Shown one piece after another: positions 20,005-31,455 of a stretch of DNA of 64,000 bases. The notes under the pieces were generated by a model. It ran no database searches and had not been told where the DNA came from. It was given only the letters and a program-made list of their open reading frames with translations. This DNA comes from Capronia americana (lineage: Eukaryota > Ascomycota > Eurotiomycetes > Chaetothyriales > Herpotrichiellaceae), in the NCBI GenBank assembly GCA_016110215.1, contig JADWQD010000004.1, forward strand, positions 620,001 to 684,000, given 5' to 3'. The position numbers and the translations under genes were made by a program. Each line of letters starts with the position of its first letter. Positions within the stretch are counted from its first letter, which is position 1.

Positions 20005-21446
20005 GAAGCTTGGAAGGCAAGCTTCGATCCCACAGGCCCCTCGTAGTAGCTTCGACAGCTGAAAGACTGTTGCGGTACGTATTGAGCTGGTCACTGGAGA
20101 AAGTCAAGAGCGTACCAAAGGATGTCCCAGTATCCGAATATACATAGTGGCATACAGGGACGGAGCAGCACCTCTCTACAAGTTTAGCCGTTCTCTCTTT
20201 TTCTGTATCATAACCATGCCCAATGTCAGTCGTCGCAGAAATACGTAGTGAAGTCAGGACTACCTTCCACGGCTAGTCGGTGAGCAGAGCACGTCGGTAA
20301 GCCTTGATCAGGTCTACTCCTGCACAGCATCGACCCGTAAATAGACTCGATCAGCTAGGTTTCCCGGCGGCCGAAAGACGGGTTAGCAGGGTAGACAACA
20401 TCCGCTGCGTCGAAGTATCCCCAGTATTGCGCCTCAGGGCGCTCAGAGCGCTCTGATTGACGGAATCAATCCCCACGAGGCTATATTGCGCGCCACATGG
20501 CTTTACCGACTGATAGCGTTGTGGAGTAACTGACATACCCTTCAGAGCGAAGATCGAAGAGTGGCACTGGCAAGGGAGAGGCGCTGAATGCCAACACACG
20601 TGGCAACAGCGAATCTGGTCACTCGGATTTGCGCAGTGAATGGACAGGCTCAGACTGTTTGGCACAGCCACAGCGTCGGTTCGTTCAATGAGCAGTAGTA
20701 AAACGCCGTCTGAGTTCCAGCGCCAGTCGGGTGCGTTTCGTAGAGGTCAAATTTCACTCGCGCCGAACATGACTCGGGAAAGAGTTCTTGACTTAGGATA
20801 GCCTTTCGATCGGCTATGGAACCCCGAACCAAAGCTTGGAGTGAGCCGCCCAACGTACCCGGACTCGGCAAGACACAGCCACTTTTGATACTGAGGCTAT
20901 CCCATCCTTACGTATGTCCCGCGACTTGTTGGCAGCAGGCTTCCCGGAGCCTGCTCCAATCCAACGCGTCGGTATTCTGGACCGAACACCATTGGCTCCC
21001 ACAGCTATCGATTCGAGCGTCTCATCACGGTGTGTCATTCATGCCGCTGCAGCCGAACATCAATCGGAGGGTTTCGCAAATTGGTAGGAGAGATGGCATC
21101 TGCATTCCGAAATCCCTGTGATCATGTGCCTGCCGTCTCGGCATTGGACATGTCTAGGAGACCGTCAGACTATATACTATCGAAAGGGAGTAAATCTATT
21201 ATATGTTCGGGGGGTCATTACACCCTACGTGCACCGTCACGTAGGGCTTTTATCACAGGGATGGACTATCCCCCTGTCCTCCTCCCTGAGGAGATGACCG
21301 GTTAAACCGCCAGGCTCGTCGAACTTGATTCTCTATTTGACACTCCACAGGCCATTTTCATATCCCTGTCTGCGATTTCTTCCTCGACTTTGACCCCGTC
21401 AATCACAAATGGTCCGATGACCTTCTGATGTCACATCATTATCATA
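20005..21446. other. Intergenic, nothing firmly recognised
   Basis: Overlapping minus-strand frames at 20351-21038 do not join into a recognisable protein. A perfect short hairpin lies at 21223-21246. The last 150 nt presumably hold the promoter of the downstream dehydrogenase. Confidence 0.45.
21223..21246. repeat. Perfect inverted repeat (9-bp arms, 6-nt loop)
   Basis: CCCTACGTG at 21223-21231 pairs with CACGTAGGG at 21238-21246 around CACCGT. It contains the ACGTG core seen in bZIP/bHLH sites on each arm. It lies about 200 nt upstream of the dehydrogenase at 21447, so a regulatory role is possible but unproven. Confidence 0.45.
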
Positions 21447-22669
21447 ATGTCGCTGCCCAAAACAACAAAAGCTTGGGTCATCCATGGCACAGACCCATCC
21501 AAGGGTTTCGACAATCTGAAATTAGAAGACGTTCCCGTGGGTGAGCTGGGAGAGTATGATTGCCTCGTGCAGATCCAGGCGGTTTCGCTGAACTACCGGT
21601 AATGTTTCCAGGAAGTCCAGGTTGTGAGCTCAATGCTGACCGTTACCAGGGATCTATTCATTCCTCAGGCGTGTGAATTTCTTACTAGCGGTGGTGTTAG
21701 TCATGGAACAGATCGCTGACTCCTTCCAGGGCGCATACCCATTCCCTCTCAAGCCGCCTATCATCGCGTGTTCGGATGGAGCTGGCGTCGTCCTCGCTGT
21801 GGGCAAGAAGGTCACTGAGTTCTTTGCCGGAGATAAGGTCGTCACATCGTTCTACCAAGGCCATCAGTACGGCGAAATCACGGAACCGGCAATTGCTAGT
21901 GGGCTAGGAGGTGGCCTCGATGGAACTCTACGTCAATATGGCATCTTCCCACAGAACGGGCTGGCTCTTGCTCCCTCCAACCTCACCCCGATCGAAGCCG
22001 GGACATTGACCTGCGCCGCGCTTACTGCCTGGAACGCTCTTTTTGGGCTTGAATCGAAGGCCGTCAAACCCGGCAGTGTTGTTCTGACTCAGGGCACAGG
22101 AGGCGTCTCGCTTGCAGCGATCCAACTTGCTCGGGCGGCAGGCGCGATCGTGATTGCTACCACGTCCTCGGACGAGAAAGTGAAGTTCGTATCCCACCAT
22201 TCCGTCCCACAAATTCAACATGCTGAGTTTCTTTAGGCGGCTGGAACAACTCGGGGCGAATGTTGTCATCAACTACAAGAAAGATCCCCACTGGGGTGAG
22301 ACGGCCAAACGGCTTTCGCCTGGCCGGAAAGGCGCGGATCACGTTATTGAGGTTGGCGGTCCAGGCACGATGGAGCAGAGCATGAAAGCCGTCAAGCTTG
22401 AAGGTGTGATTGACGTGATTGGATTCATTGCAGGCCCGAAGTCGGACAGCGAGCCTTCGGCCATGGACGCCCTAAGACACTGTTTCATTATCCGAGGTAT
22501 TCTCGTCGGGTCTCTAGCACAGCTCCAGCAGATGAACCGCGCCATCGAGGCAAATGCAATAAACTTCGTCGTGGATGAGAAGGTCTTTGACTTCGAGGAC
22601 GCCATCGAAGCCTACAAATATCAATGGGAGCAAAAGAACTTCGGCAAGGTTGTCATTAAACTAGATTGA
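21447..22669 (+). CDS. NAD(P)-dependent medium-chain alcohol dehydrogenase
   Basis: Four exons, 21447..21598, 21650..21668, 21730..22184 and 22237..22669, give 352 aa. The second exon is only 19 nt and is followed by an intron that must start with GC (GCGTGT) to keep the family sequence DLFIPQGAYPFPLKPP. All other introns are GT-AG. The protein is of the zinc-dependent-alcohol-dehydrogenase-like MDR type: GAGVVLAVGKKV near residue 77, the Rossmann segment LTQGTGGVSLAAIQLARAAG, then LGANVVINYKKD, and the C-terminal KVVIKLD. The usual catalytic Cys/His zinc ligands are not evident, as in the quinone-reductase/crotonyl-reductase branch. It probably reduces or oxidises a small carbonyl or alcohol in the cytosol; the substrate is unknown. 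Confidence 0.85.
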
Positions 22670-23374
22670 AAAAGAGCCATTCTGATGGAGCTTGCATTGA
22701 TGCCTGTGTGAATTCCCGAGCTCAGAACGCTTACTGAATCTATATCCTATGCAGATCTGCGGAGACCGAAGATCCACCAATAAGCCTTGGAATCCGTCCT
22801 AATTTACGTCGAAGACCCATGGCCACCGAGACCTAGTGCTCTGAAAGGCTGAACTTTTGTATAGACCGTCGAGGAGGTTCACTTGGCAGAGACCGGGGCT
22901 GTGACACCCATTCGTTTGTAAGAAATCAGTGTTGCTTATGTAGCTCTCATCGACCTTGTGCTCAGCTTTTCAGATGATACTGTTAGAGACCATTCTAGCG
23001 ATCTGTTCTCGACACCCACCGGGGCCAACACGGGCTTCTCTGCTCTGCAGGTCCAAATGAGGAGAAAGATCTCCTCTGAGATGCCTCAAGACTGAACGGT
23101 ATCACCGCAATCTACGTAAAATCTGTCTTCTCAGCGATGTTCTCTTTGGCCCGTATCGGCATCTACAGAGAGGTTATAGCCGGATCGCGGCAACAAGTGC
23201 CGGACTAGCCGTCTTGCTCTGCCGACGACACTTGGATACCCGGTGCGATGGGCCTTGTCCACTCCGTTCCTTGAGTTTACATGTCTAGTCATCCAAGTCA
23301 TATGAAACAACTTCGTTGAGAAATTGAGCCAGAGGCAAAGTCGACGAGCCTTACATGGTCGGCCTGCCATCACA
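22670..23374. other. Intergenic, nothing recognised
   Basis: The region lies between two plus-strand oxidoreductase genes. No repeat, RNA or clear promoter motif was seen. Confidence 0.5.
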
Positions 23375-24766
23375 ATGCCCTTTTCCGAATATCAGAAAAG
23401 CGGGCCCATTGACTGCCCAGCAGATTTGAACTACGACAACGTGAAAGGACGGACTGCGATAATCACTGGAGGTAAGGCTGATCGTCAAACATCTATTCTA
23501 CTTGCATGGCTTTCAAATTCGGGGTCGATGGCTGACGTGTGAGAAATCGCTAAAAGGAAGCAACGGACTCGGCGAAGCCTACGTCAATGCTCTGGCGAGT
23601 AGCGGGTTAGTGCTACCTCCTATACAGCTGAGACCGTGAGGGTCGTAGTCTAATCAAATATGGCCGCAGAGCGTTCGTTGTTAACGGCGACCTAACGCCA
23701 CCGCCGGTGCCATATACGGCGTCAAAGTATGTGTGCCCCTTCTAGATTCTGCTTTGGTATGGATATGGCTAATATATCCTACGTGCTAGCATACTTTTCG
23801 TCAAGTGCGATGTTTCTTCCTGGGAAGATCAGGCCGCATTGTTCGAAACGGCCAAGGCGAAATCACCTAATGGGGGCATCGACATCGTGATTGCAAACGC
23901 GGGTGTTTTTAGGGACGACCGCTTCTTCGAGGGTGAGCTGCTCCTTTCTCGAAATTATTCTCTCCTCCGTCACTTTCCTTCTTCTTCTGCCTCCTCGTCC
24001 GCTTCTATTTCTCTTCTACTCCTACAACTCCCCGGAGGGCGGAATCATAAGGCTTACTTACTTCTTACGAGCAGGGTTCGACTCTCCCACTCCGGTAAAA
24101 ATAAACCTCAAAATGGTCGAAGTCCACGTTCACGGGTCATATTTCACGGCCAAGCTGGCAGCACACTACTTTTTCAATCAGTCGAAAGACCACGACCGAT
24201 GCCTAATCCTGGTCGGTAGTGTCATGAGCTATCTCGACACTTATGGCGCGGTCGGTTATGGTCTTGCCAAACATGCCACGCGAGGCCTAATGGGCGTTCT
24301 ACGAAGGCGAGGAATCATGAGAGTGAATATGCTTGCACCCTGGTAGGGGATCCCTTTCCTGTCCAAAGGCGAGCGGTGTAGAGAGACTGACAGGTTCCAA
24401 AGGTATACACGCACCGCGGTCCTCGGTTCTGAAATGAATAAGACATTAGATGGTTTATTCGCCTCTCAAGGTCTATCGTTCGCCCTGGTGGAAGACGCTG
24501 TCAGGGCGATGATGAGAATAGCAACCGATCCTACCCTCAATGGTGAGCCGGCGAATTCGATATCTACCTAGTTGAAAGCGACGGTAGTCCTAACATATGG
24601 TCGTTTAGGCCGAGCTCTCAGCAACGTCCCTCGTGCTGTGGCTGCTTCTGGCTACGTAGACGTCAATTCAGACGACTTCGCGGACGGAAGCCTTTTGGAT
24701 CGATTGCAGAAGAGCGTCGCGGAGATCAAATATCCCAATTTGATGGCGCCGAAGAGCAAACTCTAG
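23375..24766 (+). CDS. Short-chain dehydrogenase/reductase, seven exons
   Basis: Seven exons, 23375..23471, 23557..23605, 23670..23726, 23790..23932, 24075..24342, 24403..24542 and 24609..24766, give 303 aa with no frame break. Introns are 85, 64, 63, 142, 60 and 66 nt. The cofactor motif is TAIITGGSNGLGEAYV (TGxxxGxG). NAG is present in IDIVIANAGVFRD. The catalytic triad is recognisable as S in LVGSVMSYLD and YGLAK (YxxxK). The length and the C-terminal extension resemble 15-hydroxyprostaglandin dehydrogenase-like fungal SDRs. It is a soluble NAD(P)-dependent enzyme of unknown substrate. The reading MLAPW followed by TAG in the genome is resolved by an intron starting at 24343. Confidence 0.82.
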
Positions 24767-25610
24767 GATAAACCACACAAAGTAGGATACGGAGGAGCGT
24801 TTTTGGCTATCCTATTCAGGGCCTTGCTTGCGGCGAATACTTCGACCAGCATAGGATCCCCTACCATACCCCCGCCCAGAGTACCCGTGCGACAACCATC
24901 AAGTACCCTTCTTGGCAGGATGTAGCAGATAACCTGAGTTGTTGGATTTTGCCTCCAACACCGACACGGTTCAACTTTCTCCAAAGTCCTTTCAAATCTC
25001 AAACTGTCAAGATATTACAATGGCTTTGAAGTATGATCTGATTCGTATCCAAGTGGTTTCTCTCCACCCCCGACTTGAACCTCTGGACAATCCCATACCT
25101 GCTGCACAAAGAGTGTTCGGCCCGGCTTGATCTGACGTCTCGTCAAGAGCCTCGATTCCCGCTTCCTCGCGGCAATGGTACATAACTGTAGCCGGGGAAT
25201 TGGCGTCCCACGGACCGGGCTTCGAAAGGGTTGCGGCTAAACGTGACCCTGTCCGGGGTAGACACGGGGCCCCGGCAAAACCACCTACCTAGTACATACC
25301 CCAGAGCCGGTCCCCGCCAATCTGGGGACGGATCGGTGACTCTTGCTCCTGCTTGAGAGCCGACCATGATATCCTACTACAGCCGAGCCCTTTGATACCG
25401 GGATTGTCGACGAATACAAGCACCATACGCACAATACGCACGGGCGCTCCATCTAGTCCTTGAGCTCAGCTTTATTATCCTCAAAGCTTTCCTGGTATAT
25501 ACTCGACCCTTCCCAAAGCTTTTCGATGTTGGGTTTCACCATGTCAGCTTGGCAAACCTTGCAATCGCTCACCACCACCCCCTACTGCGTAATTATCTAC
25601 GTCTTCACCA
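24767..25610. other. Upstream region of the truncated sugar transporter
   Basis: No gene. The stretch 25170-25340 is rich in CCGGGG, CCCCGG and CTGGGG words, which resemble carbon-repressor (CreA, SYGGRG) sites. That would suit a sugar-transporter promoter, but this is only a motif-level remark. Confidence 0.35.
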
Positions 25611-26293
25611 ATGGAACTCGAAGGGCTTCAGGAGAATCAACGTCACTACAAGACGTCCACCATCTTCCTCGTCTGTGGCGTGTCCTGGGGCGCAGCAGCT
25701 TATGGGTATTCGGCGAGCGTCATCTCGACCACTATTGCCCAGCCCACGTTCCTGAAATACATGGGCCTTGATGGACCCAATTCCACTCAGCTGGTAGGGG
25801 CATCCAATGCTCTCTTCTTCGTTGGGGGAGTTTTTGGCAGTTGCATGGTCGCCGTCTTTGCGGACAAATATGGTCGCAAAGCGGTGATTGCGGGGGGTGC
25901 GGCTATAGTTCTGCTTTCCACAGCTCTACTGGCCGTATCTGTTCATATTGCCATGTTCATTGTCTTCCGCTTCTTTGCCGGTTTCGGGTAGGCACCCTAA
26001 ACTGCAGCTGCATCTTCTCTGGCCCTCTCGTGTTTTCCTGCCCCGGCTGACACGTATTCAGTGCCTACGCAGTTCTCACGGGAGTGCCTGTCTGGGTCGC
26101 AGAGATTGTGCCGCCCAGGCACCGTGGTGTCCTTTCCGACATCAATCCCATCTTCATCAATATCGGATATGTGTCCGCATCATGGGTTGGCGTTGGCTTT
26201 TTCTATCTCCAAAGTGGGGACAACCACCCGTCTGCAACTGAGCTGGAACGTCATACAGCTGGCTGCACACGACATGTTCGGATTCAAAGATGA
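25611..26293 (+). pseudogene. Truncated MFS sugar transporter
   Basis: Two exons, 25611..25987 and 26062..26293, encode the N-terminal part of a sugar porter: GVSWGAAAYGYSASVIS, then ADKYGRKAVI (the MFS loop 2-3 motif) and PVWVAEIVPPRHRGVL (sugar-porter motif after helix 4). About 200 residues in, after GFFYLQSGDN, similarity stops. The conserved WRIP-type continuation and the remaining eight helices are absent, and the frame ends at 26293. A RIP-like AT-rich island begins about 400 nt further on, so the 3' half was probably lost by insertion or deletion. The product should not form a working transporter. Confidence 0.78.
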
Positions 26294-28447
26294 CCTGAAG
26301 AACATTATGTGCGGGATTGTGTCGTGACAAGCCCTGGAAGACGACCCATATACAGGCGTGTATTTGGGTTACGATGACACCGGAAAGGGGAAGGCAGAAT
26401 ATCCGCAGAAATAGGCTTCTATTATCAAGAACACATAGCTAGGGAAGAGGAAGCGTAAGTAACAGACCATGACCCAGTGATTATAATTAATAGCGCCGGA
26501 GTCAACTGTGCGAAATGGCTTACCTACGTGCGTCCGACTCATCGGCGCAGCAAAGCCTCATTTCAGCAAGCCGATACTTCAGCCGTCACAAGAATTTACA
26601 TATTTAAAACCAGGGATCCTAGTCAACGAACAAATCTGGTGTAAGCACTGATTATACTGCTGTACAATACCTGTTTGCATCTGTTTCATCTAGTGTTTAG
26701 TGTCTAGACCGTTCTTATCGCTTACCTTTACCGCTATATCTTATAACTAACCTACCTCTACTACTTAATCTTTTCTTAATATTTATAAGGGCGATTAGTT
26801 TATTATACTTACCTTCCTTATAATATTTAAGCTATATAAAGAGAGTAAGTTAAAGATAATAATTCTTATTAATTTAAACTAAGGGAAAATACTTTAGCGA
26901 GAAACCTTAATATTATTAAGTTCTTCTATAGGAGTTAGTTTATCCTTAACGAGAGATATAAGCTCGATAAGTTTAGAGAGACTCTTATAGAAGATATTTA
27001 ATAACTTAAGAGGAAGTTAATAAAGCTCAAGACAATACTCGAAAACCTCACCTAGGTCTGCTTACTATTCAATCGTTAGATCTTATAGTATATAACGACG
27101 CGTAATTAACTCGACAGCGTTCCGATACTAACTCTCTAAAAGTAAGGGCAGCACCTCTAACCCGAAAAATTCTATAAGCTATTTAGTAGAATCCACCTAT
27201 ATGATAAAGCGGTCGAGATTTACTTACACAATACACAGTTCGAAATCTTCCCCCACAAGTGGCGCTAATGCTATCGAGAAAACATTAGAGTTGTCTGATG
27301 CTAGTGGCTCGGGTATTAGTGATAGCCTCGAATCTTCTTGCTCTAAAGATAATATTGCCGGGTCGTGGAGACCTTCCATATGCTCCCTGGTTTCTTCCTG
27401 GTCCGTCGACTCAGGCGAGTTTGGCTCGGTGTGGTGTGATGGAGAAGCCATAGTGTAGTGGAATCGGGCCTCGTTTTGGGAAGGGTGCTTGGTGCCAGGC
27501 GTTCAACTACTAATAATGTGATCTATCCGAGAAGATCACGGAATCATCCAATTGTAGTTAAGATCCAGGTCGGAGGAAACAGCCATCTGTACCGAGTAAG
27601 GAAGCACTTTAAAACCGCCTGGAATTGACGCGTAAAGCAGTGAACAAGGGGACTCGACACAGCGATCGAGGGTTCTTTGATGCTTGAAAGAGGCTTTGTC
27701 ACTAAACTGCCGACTGCCACCGCAGCTGAACAAAGCGACATTGTGTACTCCATTCGTTGTGAAATGTGGTGAATATCGCACAAGACGAACAATGGCTCTC
27801 GCACAAAGCAAGGTGTCTTTGCAGAGAATGCATTGGCTCACCACATGCTTCTCTGCTACCAAACTGGCCTCGCTCTCGATGGCCGGCTGCAGCAAGTACG
27901 ACCTTGTAACCACTTACTCTGACGCGAACATGTGGCAAAAGCACTTCAAATGTGACTAGATTCGAAGAATATAATAGATTCATAGGTGTCAGGGGCGATG
28001 CCTGGCTATGTAGTTATATACGCCAATAGTAATATTACTATGGGTCCTAAACACCTTTACTCGTACGCTCTATAACGCCTTGGCGTCGTCTTTACAGGCC
28101 CTCAGATGACCTTCTTAGTCACACGGTGTCACAAGGAACCATTTCCGACCTCAGTAGTCGGCAGCTTGGGAAAGAAGAGCACCTACTGTAGCCAGCATTT
28201 GAAAATGACGGTAGTGGCTAGGATCTAGATCGGTTTCTGCCCATCCCGAAGTAACACAGCGATTGAGGACCTGAAAGCACCGGAACCAACGCGATTGACC
28301 AACTACGTCAAATAGACCAGCATTACAGCATCCACTGTTCAGAATGTTTTGGCGTGGACAAACGAGGCTGTAAAGGGTCTGTAGCGCTTCTCGGCACCTC
28401 GGACTACGAGGTAGAATGCCAAAGATCTCTTCTATTGCAACTGTGCA
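26294..28447. other. Gene-free stretch around the RIP-like island
   Basis: Outside the AT-rich island (separate entry) there are only short frames on both strands (27220-27960) with no family resemblance that I recognise. A 16-nt perfect palindrome lies near 28026-28041. Confidence 0.55.
26690..27190. repeat. AT-rich island with RIP signature
   Basis: From 26703 to 27027 (325 nt) I find no CA and no TG dinucleotide on the plus strand, so none on either strand, while TA is very frequent. Random sequence of this length would be expected to hold dozens. Loss of CpA/TpG with gain of TpA is the hallmark of repeat-induced point mutation in Pezizomycotina. The source element cannot be recognised after this mutation. 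Right of 27028 the pattern weakens, which suggests the element edge or a less affected part. Confidence 0.8.
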
Positions 28448-29166
28448 CTACTTTTCCAATTCCCGCACCAGATCTTGCCTGGTCTGCATCTCTTTCACGA
28501 GGCCAATGAAATCGGTATCTCCTTCGGCGGCGAGCTTCTCAAATGCGGATCGATTTTCCTTCAGCCAGCTGGTGTCACCCCCTGCCTGGAAGTGGCGACA
28601 GATGATTTAGTAAATCCCGATACCGGCGGTGCAGGGGAGTATTATGGCAGCGAATCCCGAGTGTATCAGGGGGCAGCGGCCAAGAGCATAATACTCACCG
28701 GAGGAAGAAGGAATCCGCTCTCTATCCCGGCTGAAATGGAGCCCACGATGGTGACAACTTTCATCTCTCTGTCGCCATGTCCTCTGTTGCCTCCATTGAT
28801 GATTCGATTCCATGCATCTAGTATCTGTTCTGCAAGCTCATTCAGATGACTCGCTGTGCGAGGCCCGCCACCTCGAACGAAGGCCAATATTCGATTGACA
28901 GAACGCTGAATTACTCGAATAAGCGTGGGTTCCGAATAGAAGGATAGAAGGATAGAAGGAACATCATCCCTTCAAGGACAGTGTTTGAAACACACCTGTT
29001 CACCAGCAATATAGAGATTGTGCTCTTTGCAGTCAGTGAAGCGGATGTTGACAAAGAGGCTCGGCGTGGAGAATTTCCGCGTATGGACCTGCGTGATGGC
29101 CTGGGCGATTTGATCTCGCTCGGCCTTGGTCAGCGGGATGCAATGCTCAATCTCGTACAACGGCAT
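28448..29166 (-). CDS. Tautomerase-superfamily protein (cis-CaaD-like)
   Basis: Three exons, complement(28448..28585, 28699..28905, 28996..29166), give 171 aa. Introns are 113 and 90 nt. The protein starts MPLYEIEH, so Pro follows the initiator Met and can serve as the N-terminal catalytic proline of the tautomerase superfamily. The sequence IPLTKAERDQIAQAIT and the later RSVNRILAF and GGDTSWLKENRSAFEKLAAEGD fit the fungal family PF14832 (putative oxalocrotonate-tautomerase-like, related to cis-3-chloroacrylic acid dehalogenase). It probably acts on a small unsaturated or keto acid in the cytosol. It is divergent from the histidinol-dehydrogenase-like gene at 29582, with a CGG-N7-CCG site between them, which suggests joint control. 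Confidence 0.82.
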
Positions 29167-29581
29167 TTTGAGGTCCGTGTTCAACCTTACTTCTCAATAT
29201 CGGACGGTAGGGAAACAAAGCAATTCGATTTAAAAAGGGAGAGGTGGATGCGGATGTACTCCGTCGTGGCGAGTCAGGGCTTTCGGATAAGCCGTCAAGC
29301 ACAACTTCACGCCTTGCCACAGACTTTCGGCGTTCCGTCCGTCAGTCAAAAGTTGGAAAGAAATCCAAAGGTGATCCTCCTGCTGACAGAGAGAAGAATC
29401 ATTGCTGCGGCCCGAACCCACGAGGAAAATGCGTTGCGATGGTGTATCCCGTCCGTGACATAGTGGTATAAGAAGCGACAATGCTTCATACAGCCGACGA
29501 GTGTTTCTGCTTGTGAATAATTTTTCGAAGCAAAAGAAAACGACGCTTGAAGTGCCTACAACATCTTCTAACTCATTGATA
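29167..29581. promoter_or_regulatory. Divergent promoter with CGG-N7-CCG site
   Basis: This 415-nt region lies between the tautomerase and HDH-like genes. CGGATGTACTCCG sits at 29251-29263, and a looser CGG-N5-CCG (CGGATAAGCCG) near 29284. The first matches the palindromes found in two other divergent promoters of the same cluster. Such sites are typical targets of Zn2Cys6 dimers. Confidence 0.5.
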
Positions 29582-30997
29582 ATGGCACTGAAATACCTCA
29601 AGAAACGATCTGATCAGACCTCCGGGGCCGCAGCAGCAGCGGCTGTAGGGCCGGATGTCCCGCTGCTCGTCAAGAACATTATCAACGACATCGGTAGCAA
29701 CGGCGATGCTGCCGTGCGGTCTTACAGCGCCAAGTTTGACAAATGGGCACCGGAATCGTTCGAGCTCTCCCCCGCCCAGATCGACGACATCATTTCAAGC
29801 GTTGATCCGCAGATTATCGAAGATATCAAGACCGTCCAGGCCAACGTTCGCAGGTTCGCGCAAGCGCAGCGAGACAGCATTAACGACTTCGAGATTGAGT
29901 CCGAGCCCGGCGTATTTCTCGGACAGAAGAATATTCCGATCGAGCGAGTCGGGGCCTACATTCCTGGCGGGCGCTATCCCCTTCTCGCGTCAGCACATAT
30001 GACGATTTTGACGGCCAAAGTGGCCGGCGTCAAGCATGTCGTTGGCTGTACCCCTCCTATTGCCGGGAAGCTGCCCTCCGCGACCATTGTGGCGATGCAT
30101 CTGGCCGGGTGCGACGAGATATTTGTCCTGGGTGGTGTCCAGGCCATTGCTGCCATGGCGCTCGGTACCGAGACCGTGGCCAAGGTCGACTTTATCGCAG
30201 GACCGGGGAACGCGTTCGTGGCCGAGGCCAAGAGACAGCTGTACGGAGAGGTCGGGATCGATCTGGTTGCAGGCCCGACGGAGATCCTCGTGGTGGCGGA
30301 CGACAGTGCCGATGCACTGACAGTGGCAACGGATCTAGTCTCTCAGGCAGAGCATGGCCCAGACACGCCTGCGGTCCTGATCACGACTTCACAAGCCGTG
30401 GGGGAGAAGTCGCTGCAATACGTCGACGCCTGTCTTGAACATCTGTCGACAAAGTCACTTGCCGCGGTTAGCTGGAGAGACTATGGCGAGGTGATTATCG
30501 TCGATGATATAGACGAGGCCTATGCCCTTGCAGATAAGTACGCCTTCGAACATGTCCAGATCCTTACCAGACGACCGAGGGAGGTATTGGAAAAGATGCG
30601 CCAGTACGGCGCCCTCTTTCTCGGAGAAAAGACGTGCGTCAGCTACGGCGACAAGGTATGTTTAAGTATTTCATCATCTCTTTCCTTTAATGAAAATCTT
30701 GTATAAGGCTAAATGTATATACACTTTTGGTAGTGTATTGGTACAAACCACGTCCTACCGACACGGAAAGGCGCTCGATACAGTGGCGGACTGTGGGTGG
30801 GCAAATTCCTTAAGACGGTCACGTACCAGGAGGTAATCGACGAAAAGGCGAGTGGTGAGCTGGGAAGGCTTTGTGGCCGCGCGGCGCGAGTCGAGTCGTT
30901 CGAAGCCCACGCTCGGTCAGGCGATCTTAGAGCTGCCAAATACTTGGATAGCACGTACTCCTGGATTGAGACAGCGCGCAAGGCTGTCGCTGTCTAG
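29582..30997 (+). CDS. Histidinol-dehydrogenase-like enzyme (HpsN type)
   Basis: Two exons, 29582..30655 and 30734..30997, with a 78-nt intron, give 445 aa. Recognisable HDH elements are ERVGAYIPGGRYPLLASAHM, VDFIAGPGNAFVAEAKRQL, DLVAGPTEILVVAD, SQAEHGPDTPAVLIT (zinc/catalytic Glu-His region) and GTNHVLPTRKGARYSGGLWV. In fungi the histidine-pathway HDH is the C-terminal part of the trifunctional HIS4 protein. A free-standing single-domain copy is instead an HDH-like protein close to bacterial sulfopropanediol 3-dehydrogenase (HpsN) and related NAD-dependent alcohol-to-acid oxidases. It therefore probably oxidises a small hydroxy compound to its acid. A polyalanine stretch lies near residue 20. 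The ATG at 29582 is chosen because the earlier frame start has no support. Confidence 0.87.
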
Positions 30998-31455
30998 GCA
31001 GACTCCGAGAGACATGGTCCAGCTAAGATTGAAATTGCGCAGAAAAGCACGATATTGGCTCTGGCTTGTACTGAATTTGGAACGACGATAATTTCAATAC
31101 AAACGTTATCCATTTCCACTTCCGCTCCTGATTACGAGGCATTCGACGGTCACACTAAGGGATTGATGTTACATAGATCAGCGCGCCTCAAATCTCACCA
31201 TCACCCTGTATGGGTGTCTGAGTCGCTGCAATCGGGCGTTTCTGTGATACTTTCGTCGAGTTTCATCTTGTACTGTACAGCTAGATAGGCGGCAAATTGG
31301 AGTGTAGGAACGAGAGGCAAGCTTCGGGAATCCAGGATGATGAGTACTATCTGTTACATTTTTAGTTCCTTCAAATTTATTTCCCCGTGCATATGGCTGA
31401 CTGCTACGGCTTTCAAGAATTGTTTCTTTGGACCACGAGCTAGTCTGTGGATCTT
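30998..31455. other. Convergent 3' region
   Basis: This holds the 3' ends and presumed untranslated regions of the convergent HDH-like and aldehyde dehydrogenase genes. No gene or clear terminator structure was seen. Confidence 0.5.

Noticed and set aside
20351..21038. Minus-strand frames hinting at an FAD monooxygenase (a VGANGVRSR segment)
   Set aside because: The neighbouring frames do not give the GD or DG motifs of that family, and no joinable exons were found.
24060..24105. Possible tRNA 3' half (GGGTTCGACTCTCCC with a CCGGAG/CTCCGG pairing)
   Set aside because: The T stem has mismatches, no D or anticodon arm can be folded, and the sequence is explained by the intron/exon border of the SDR gene.
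24342..24350. Premature stop after MLAPW in the seven-exon SDR
   Set aside because: A GT-AG intron from 24343 to 24402 restores WYTRTAV in the correct phase.
27224..27959. Several 75-125 codon frames on both strands
   Set aside because: No family resemblance, no splice pattern and no conserved motif. They are likely chance frames beside the RIP-like island.
28026..28041. Palindrome ATAGTAATATTACTAT containing TAATATTAC, the nick-site word of some circular ssDNA replicons
   Set aside because: There is no stem with this word in the loop and no Rep-like gene nearby. In AT-rich DNA such a word is expected by chance.
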